Shown here piece by piece: positions 59,686 through 64,000 of a stretch of 64,000 nt of DNA. Origin of the DNA: Paenibacillus_T sp033239625 (GTDB taxonomy: Bacteria > Bacillota > Bacilli > Paenibacillales > Paenibacillaceae). The stretch lies in NCBI RefSeq assembly GCF_033239625.1, contig NZ_BTCK01000034.1:1-64000 (forward strand), read 5' to 3'. Position 1 is the first letter of the stretch. Each line of letters starts with the position of its first letter. Position numbers and translations under genes: made by a program. The notes beneath the pieces are model-generated. The model saw nothing but the letters and a program-made list of their open reading frames with translations, had not been told where the DNA came from and ran no database searches.

Positions 59686-59988
59686 TCAAGCACGACCTTC
59701 ATTCTTATGCCGTCCCATACGCTTTCTAGCATAGGAAAGCATTAAGAAATGTACCCATGTCATAACTGGCAGTGCGATGATCAAGGTGTACCGATTCGCA
59801 TGATCGATCCCGAACAGTCGTACCTGCTCATCGGTCCGCAACAGCAGCCACGCCGACATTCCAAGTATAACCGAATTAAGCCCTAGTGCTGCCGCCATGC
59901 CTAACCACTGGTCCCTTGTACTCTTCATGACCCGAATCGATACGTATGCCGTTAGGAGGAACGTGCAGACGATAATCACGTTATTCAT
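59686..59988 (-). CDS. Small three-helix membrane protein
   Basis: A 100-residue protein with three hydrophobic helices (VIIVCTFLLTAYVSIRV, WLGMAAALGLNSVILGMSAWLLL and YTLIIALPVMTWVHFLMLS) and a basic C-terminus RKRMGRHKNEG inside. No known family. The ATG has GGTGGAGTGA upstream. It is the last gene of a - strand group with the CPBP protease. Confidence 0.65.
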   Translation of the reverse strand: MNNVIIVCTFLLTAYVSIRVMKSTRDQWLGMAAALGLNSVILGMSAWLLLRTDEQVRLFGIDHANRYTLIIALPVMTWVHFLMLSYARKRMGRHKNEGRA

Positions 59989-60015
59989 TCACTCCACCCT
60001 TTCGAGGAATCTCAC

Positions 60016-60105
60016 CTATGTAGACGAGAGCAGCAAGGCAAAGATTTCCTTACTTATGTAACCGGACAGGGCTAGTATTAAACCTACACCAAGTCGAGCA
60101 TACAT
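60016..60105 (-). CDS. Possible 29-residue membrane peptide
   Basis: ATG 60105 opens a short hydrophobic frame (MYARLGVGLILALSGYISKE...) ending at TAG 60016, in the gap between the CPBP protease gene and the small membrane protein. The frame is open further upstream without a better start. The ribosome site is weak (GGAACGAAGTA). It may be a translated small membrane peptide or chance. Confidence 0.3.
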   Translation of the reverse strand: MYARLGVGLILALSGYISKEIFALLLSST

Positions 60106-60137
60106 TACTTCGTTCCACGAACCCCATTCCCGCTGGG

Positions 60138-61130
60138 CTATCCGACTACCGCTTTTACGACGAAGACAATAACAGCAAGTGTAACCGGCACAGCCCAGCC
60201 CCAGCTCGCGGCCATCCGACCTCCTGCCGCATCTTCACGACTGCCAAGCAGCGAATCCTTGCATCCGCCAGCTTCATCTCTTCTCGCTGTTTCATCCCTA
60301 TACTGCTCCCTCGATCGTACTAACATCTGGCGGTCCATTCGCTTCAGAATGAGCCAGCACACATAGATTGCCGGCACCGATGCGACGCCTATCAGTATAA
60401 GGAACGGCACGTCTACTCCGCTGCTTGAAGAAACGCCTTCGACGAGATCCCCGCCGCGAGCATAAGAGCCAAACACATAGGTTAGGTTCGTCGCCATATG
60501 GATAGCGAGACCTGGCAGTATCGAGCCTGATCGCTGGACGATTAGCGCCGATATAAGCGCTGATGCAAACAGCTCGAACAGACGGTACGGATTGTCGTGG
60601 AACAACGCAAATAATGCCGAGCTCACAACAGCGCCGAACAGAATGCCGTGCTGCTCCAAGCCCGACAGCAAGACGCCGCGAAACAATAGCTCCTCGCACA
60701 GCGGTGGAATAATGCCAATGCATAACAGAAGCAGCAGCAATGAACCTACATTATCCGAGATCGGATAGTCAGACGGCTTATATGCATCGCCGAACAACGT
60801 CAATGCTGCTTCCGTCAGCCGGTGCAAGAACAACATCGGAACTTGGCTAACCGCGTACAGCAGCACACCTAGGCCAAGTATAGACCACGGCACAGCATGC
60901 AGCCTCAGCGTCCGCTTCAATGACAGCCCGCTCCAACGTGTCCAGATGACGCCCGGCAGAAGGAATAGCAGGACATTACCGATCAGTACTTGAACGAGGA
61001 AAAGGCTCAGCGTATATCCTCCTTCTGCATCCTGCGAGGAGAATACCGCTGAGAAAACAACCCCTGCTGTATACGATACGAGAAATATCCACCCCGCCTC
61101 AGCAGCACTCAACCTCTTGTCTGCTATCAT
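60138..61130 (-). CDS. CPBP-family intramembrane metalloprotease
   Basis: A 330-residue membrane protein with about eight helices and the CPBP (CAAX protease/bacteriocin-processing) motifs: CEELLFRG (EExxxR) near residue 145, FALFHD (FxxxH), and LAIHMATN (HxxxN). Members cleave prenylated or other membrane-associated peptides; many give immunity to bacteriocins. The extra C-terminal tail is Gly/Arg-rich before a last helix. I start at ATG 61130 (AGGTGA upstream). Its link to the lasso peptide 40 kb away is unknown. Confidence 0.85.
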   Translation of the reverse strand: MIADKRLSAAEAGWIFLVSYTAGVVFSAVFSSQDAEGGYTLSLFLVQVLIGNVLLFLLPGVIWTRWSGLSLKRTLRLHAVPWSILGLGVLLYAVSQVPMLFLHRLTEAALTLFGDAYKPSDYPISDNVGSLLLLLLCIGIIPPLCEELLFRGVLLSGLEQHGILFGAVVSSALFALFHDNPYRLFELFASALISALIVQRSGSILPGLAIHMATNLTYVFGSYARGGDLVEGVSSSSGVDVPFLILIGVASVPAIYVCWLILKRMDRQMLVRSREQYRDETARRDEAGGCKDSLLGSREDAAGGRMAASWGWAVPVTLAVIVFVVKAVVG

Positions 61131-61299
61131 TACGTTCACCTCAAACTAACATTTTATACCAGTAATATATTCCTCCCCTATGGTAGTCCCCATCGATAAC
61201 GAATTCAACAGCTCAAGCCTCCGATTACCGTTAAGTTTCGCTAAAGAAAAAGCAGCGCCGCCATTAGCGCGGAGCTGCCTTCATACTTGGAATATCCAA

Positions 61300-61418
61300 T
61301 TAACCTTTCACCGCGCCTGCAACCATGCCCTTCATAATGTTCTTCTGCATGATGAGGAAGAAGATTACCGGAGGCAACGTCGTCAGTACAACGACGGTAA
61401 ATGCGAATTGAGCCAGTG
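61300..61418 (-). pseudogene. Relic of a sugar ABC transporter permease (C-terminus)
   Basis: On the - strand the frame reads LAQFAFTVVVLTTLPPVIFF followed by LIMQKNIMKGMVAGAVKG and a TAA at 61300. This is the standard C-terminus of carbohydrate ABC permeases (MalG/AraQ type). A TAG lies just upstream and nothing else of the gene remains, so only about 38 residues survive. It shows that a transporter operon was lost here. The flanking 61131-61299 and 61419-61599 hold no other gene. Confidence 0.7.
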
Positions 61419-61599
61419 GCTACGCTGCCCTCCTTATGACTAAGTTTCTTCAATATCATCTGAACAATTTCACGAAAATTTCGAGGCATTCCCACTCTCG
61501 TTCGACAACCTTTATTAATAATCCGCTCTATTATTTATGATGGAACACATCAAGCCCCGCAGCGTAGTGAACCAGTCCGATTATAAAGGAGATGGCGAA

Positions 61600-63810
61600 A
61601 TGCCCGCTCGCTCAACGCGCGTAATGTTAAAAAACAAAACACCGCACACGCTGCAGCTCTCAGACTCTGGACTCGCACATGGAGAATGGACACCTGGCGG
61701 TTGGACTCCGCCTGCATTCATTCCACCAGGGGGCGAAATGGGATGGCAATCGGAGAGTGACGGGTTTGCAACCGGTACTGAAGGACATGTCAGCTATATC
61801 TTTGACTATGATTGGCAGTCATGGTCGCAGGTCCAACCTGGAACGGTGTTCGATCATCGGAACCAGAACGTCACTGCAATCTCGCGCAACCCAAATCAGA
61901 TCGACCTATTCGTCATCGGCTTCGATAATGCAGTTTGGACCACTTGGTGGGAAGCTAGCATTGGCTGGGCGCCTGGAGGCTGGTTCCAAATCCATCCTGA
62001 AACCGTATTCGATCATACGACACAACAAGTCACAGCGATCGCTCGCGGGACCGGGCACCTCGATCTGTTCGTCATCGGCTTCGACAATGCGGTCTGGAGC
62101 ACTTGGTGGGATGCAGTTACAGGCTGGGCAGCGGGCGGCTGGGTCCAGATTCATGCTGAAACAACATTCGATCATACCAAACAGAAAATCACTGCCGTCT
62201 CTCGCAATGAGAGTCAAATCGACCTGTTCGTCATCGGTTTCGACAATGCGGTTTGGAGCATTTGGTGGGAAGCAGCTTCTGGCTGGTCACCTAGCGGTTG
62301 GTTCCAGATTCATCCTGGAACGTTTTTCGATCATACGACACAGAAAATTACCGCAATCTCCCGAAACCCGAACCATCTGGACTTATTCGTCATCGGCTTT
62401 GACAACGCAGTCTGGAGCACTTGGTGGGAACCAGCTATCGGCTGGGCGAATTGGTTTCAAATTCATGCTGGAACGGTGTTCGATCATACGAAACAGGAGA
62501 TTGCAGCCATAACACGCAACCCAGATCAAATCGATCTGTTCGTCATCGGCTTCGATAATGCGGTGTGGAGCACATGGTGGGAAACACATTCCGGTTGGGC
62601 GGCCGGCGGTTGGATTCAGATTCACCCCGAGACACGCTTTGATCACACTACGCAAAAAATTACAGCCCTATCCCGTCATTCGAATCAAATCGATCTGTTC
62701 GTGGTCGGGCTCGATAATGCCATATGGAGCACTTGGTGGGAAGGGCAATCTGGCTGGGCAACTGTCGGCTGGCTCCCGATTCACAATGAAACGGTATTCG
62801 ACCACACGACCCAACGGATAGCTGCTCTTGCACGAAGCTCCGACCATATTGATCTGTTCATTATCGGCTTCGATAATGTCGTATGGAAGAACTGGTGGGG
62901 CACTCGCGCCTCGCTAAACATTCGATGGGATAACCCCTTCGTCGGGTTGAACAATTACCATCACAGCGTAAGCCCTGGCTACGGACTATCAGGCGCCGGC
63001 GGCAAAGGGAACAATACCGAAACGATATATACGTTGCAGACCGATGCCCCCGTACGCGTACCCGGATTTCTGCCAAGCACCAACGGACTCCCATTCGGCA
63101 ATAACTGGCCAAGTGCTTCGTTTGGACAGCTGCGCCTGCCTCCATTCTCATGGTGGGGAGATGGCATTTCGTTAGGCGATGCATCAAACGGCTTATGCGG
63201 CGGAATGACGTATGCTGTCATTGATTATTTCGAAGCCCATCAGAGGCCGCCTCAACATCGACCCGCGGTAGAAGGCGATCCTATATTTCATTACTTTGTT
63301 CGTCGTCTCTTTGACAGCTTTAATTCGCCGATGCTCGGTTCTTGCGATCCGCTTGTATGCGGTGGTTTCGATGTCCTGGCGAATGTAAAAGAGTTTATGA
63401 CGCTAACAGACAGCCTCTACCCCAATTCGGACAATTATATTTCAGATGGTTTTCTTGGCGACGGCAAAGCATGGAAAATGGCGCGCAGCGCATGGCCGGC
63501 AATCCAGCAAACGATTGACAGCGGCAAGCTATGTCCGATTGGGCTTGTTATGGTCAAGTCACTGCTGCCTTCCGATCTAGGCCAGAATCATCAAGTGCTC
63601 GTCTACGGCTACCAGCTGAGACAGACGCAATTAACACTATTTATTTGCGATCCAAACTCACCGCTCGACGACCATGTGACCGCCACTCTTAATATTGAAG
63701 ATACTGGCGAACCGATCGATGTCACACATAACGTTGACGTCGGTCGTCCGATCTATGCATTCTTTCCTCTGCGTTATTCCTTTATTGCTCCTGTTGGAGG
63801 AACGCCATAA
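61600..63810 (+). CDS. Seven-repeat lectin-like beta-propeller fused to a putative cysteine peptidase domain
   Basis: A 736-residue protein. N-terminal part (about 1-75) is a small beta domain, TRVMLKNKTPHTLQLSDSG...TGTEGHVSYIF. Then come seven tandem repeats of about 50 residues (about 79-430), each with FDHTxQxITAISRNPxQIDLF then VIGFDNAVWSTWW; this resembles the PLL-type (Photorhabdus lectin) seven-bladed propellers, several of which bind L-fucose. The C-terminal 300 residues contain NGLCGGMTYAV (Cys533), QNHQVLVYGY (His664) and CDPNSP (Asp684), a plausible papain-fold-like triad. No signal peptide. I start at ATG 61600 after AAAGGAGATG, dropping 21 upstream residues. Catalysis and ligand are inferred. 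Confidence 0.7.
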   Translation: MPARSTRVMLKNKTPHTLQLSDSGLAHGEWTPGGWTPPAFIPPGGEMGWQSESDGFATGTEGHVSYIFDYDWQSWSQVQPGTVFDHRNQNVTAISRNPNQIDLFVIGFDNAVWTTWWEASIGWAPGGWFQIHPETVFDHTTQQVTAIARGTGHLDLFVIGFDNAVWSTWWDAVTGWAAGGWVQIHAETTFDHTKQKITAVSRNESQIDLFVIGFDNAVWSIWWEAASGWSPSGWFQIHPGTFFDHTTQKITAISRNPNHLDLFVIGFDNAVWSTWWEPAIGWANWFQIHAGTVFDHTKQEIAAITRNPDQIDLFVIGFDNAVWSTWWETHSGWAAGGWIQIHPETRFDHTTQKITALSRHSNQIDLFVVGLDNAIWSTWWEGQSGWATVGWLPIHNETVFDHTTQRIAALARSSDHIDLFIIGFDNVVWKNWWGTRASLNIRWDNPFVGLNNYHHSVSPGYGLSGAGGKGNNTETIYTLQTDAPVRVPGFLPSTNGLPFGNNWPSASFGQLRLPPFSWWGDGISLGDASNGLCGGMTYAVIDYFEAHQRPPQHRPAVEGDPIFHYFVRRLFDSFNSPMLGSCDPLVCGGFDVLANVKEFMTLTDSLYPNSDNYISDGFLGDGKAWKMARSAWPAIQQTIDSGKLCPIGLVMVKSLLPSDLGQNHQVLVYGYQLRQTQLTLFICDPNSPLDDHVTATLNIEDTGEPIDVTHNVDVGRPIYAFFPLRYSFIAPVGGTP

Positions 63811-63831
63811 CAACAAATTAATGCACAAAGC

Positions 63832-63870
63832 AAAGCCTCCACTCACATTCTCGTGAGTGGAGGCTTTTTT
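63832..63870 (+). terminator. Strong terminator between convergent genes
   Basis: Perfect 15-bp stem (63832-63846 with 63853-63867) with a 6-nt loop and six T. It ends the propeller gene and, in reverse, may serve the surface-protein gene. Confidence 0.85.
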
Positions 63871-63880
63871 ATAGGCTCGA

Positions 63881-64000
63881 TTAAGCCAGCGTAATCGTAA
63901 CCGTCACGTTCTTCTCGCCAGCAGGGACGATAACCGTGTCACCGTCAACGGATGCGGATGCTCCGCTTGCCGATGCGATCTCGCCGATGCTGTTCAGCGT
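63881..64000 (-). CDS. C-terminus of a beta-rich, possibly surface protein (partial)
   Basis: A frame from the window edge to a TAA at 63881, 39 residues, ending in GEKNVTVTITLA. The sequence is Ser/Ala/Gly/Val-rich with alternating beta-strand character (TVIVPAGEKNVTVTI), as at the end of secreted Ig-like or cellulosome-type domains. The family cannot be named from so little. Confidence 0.5.
   Translation of the reverse strand, partial: TLNSIGEIASASGASASVDGDTVIVPAGEKNVTVTITLA

Noticed and set aside
59476..59745. 89-residue + strand frame after the beta-helix gene
   Set aside because: It runs through two terminator hairpins and overlaps the end of the small membrane protein; no domain.
61241..61495. 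84-residue - strand frame
   Set aside because: It crosses the ABC-permease relic in the wrong frame; the relic's own frame gives the recognisable protein end.

Overview
The window looks like chromosomal DNA of a Paenibacillus-type member of the Paenibacillaceae (Bacillales, Gram-positive, spore-forming). The support is: strong AGGAGG-type ribosome sites, a KapB homologue, a secreted hydrolase with the copper-amine-oxidase-N stalk domain common in Paenibacillus, a paeninodin-like lasso peptide cluster, a Bacillales-style exopolysaccharide (EPS) operon, and short interspersed repeats containing TAACGGACT. The genus assignment is inference.

Layout. 1-9.5 kb: tail of an Ala/Pro/Lys-rich protein; three tandem dynamin-like GTPases (-); a split LigD (ligase and polymerase as separate genes, + strand) around a cluster of short repeats; an M23 peptidase-bactofilin pair. 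9.5-14.4 kb: ABC-2 exporter, a Cys-rich small protein, a membrane-anchored protein, two overlapping PilZ-like proteins and an LCP phosphotransferase (all -). 14.4-20.2 kb: a complete lasso peptide cluster in transcription order C (cyclase), A (precursor), K (HPr-kinase-like), B1 (RRE), B2 (protease), D (ABC exporter). The 47-residue precursor gene lies at 18002-18145.

20.3-41.9 kb: an EPS locus on the - strand, running from the tyrosine phosphatase/Wzz/BY-kinase module through GalU, a priming sugar transferase, Fcl, Gmd, several glycosyltransferases, acyltransferases, Wzy, Wzx and ManC to Ugd. It predicts GDP-mannose, GDP-fucose, UDP-glucose and UDP-glucuronate as precursors. The wzy gene carries an in-frame stop. 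A structured, untranslated ~165-nt element followed by an intrinsic terminator lies between the BY-kinase and galU, where the EAR antitermination RNA sits in Bacillus eps operons. An XRE regulator (42008-42385) is divergent from the EPS operon.

42.4-64 kb: two tiny related genes, gltB with a long leader, a GDSL hydrolase, a YhgE/Pip membrane protein with a TetR regulator, kapB, a UgtP-like glycolipid glucosyltransferase, an ACT-malic enzyme, a beta-helix (pectate-lyase/tailspike-like) protein, a CPBP protease group, an ABC-permease relic, a seven-repeat lectin-like propeller fused to a putative cysteine peptidase, and the end of a surface-like protein.

The main hidden signal is a palindromic operator, GATACAATTTGTATC and variants. 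It occurs, often as pairs about 30-35 bp apart, at the lasso cyclase promoter, the EPS/XRE divergent promoter, a PilZ promoter, the Cys-rich gene promoter and upstream of the small genes, with one perfect copy inside the EPS phosphatase gene. I infer that the adjacent XRE protein is the regulator and that EPS and the lasso peptide are co-regulated. No rRNA, tRNA, CRISPR array or intact insertion sequence was seen.
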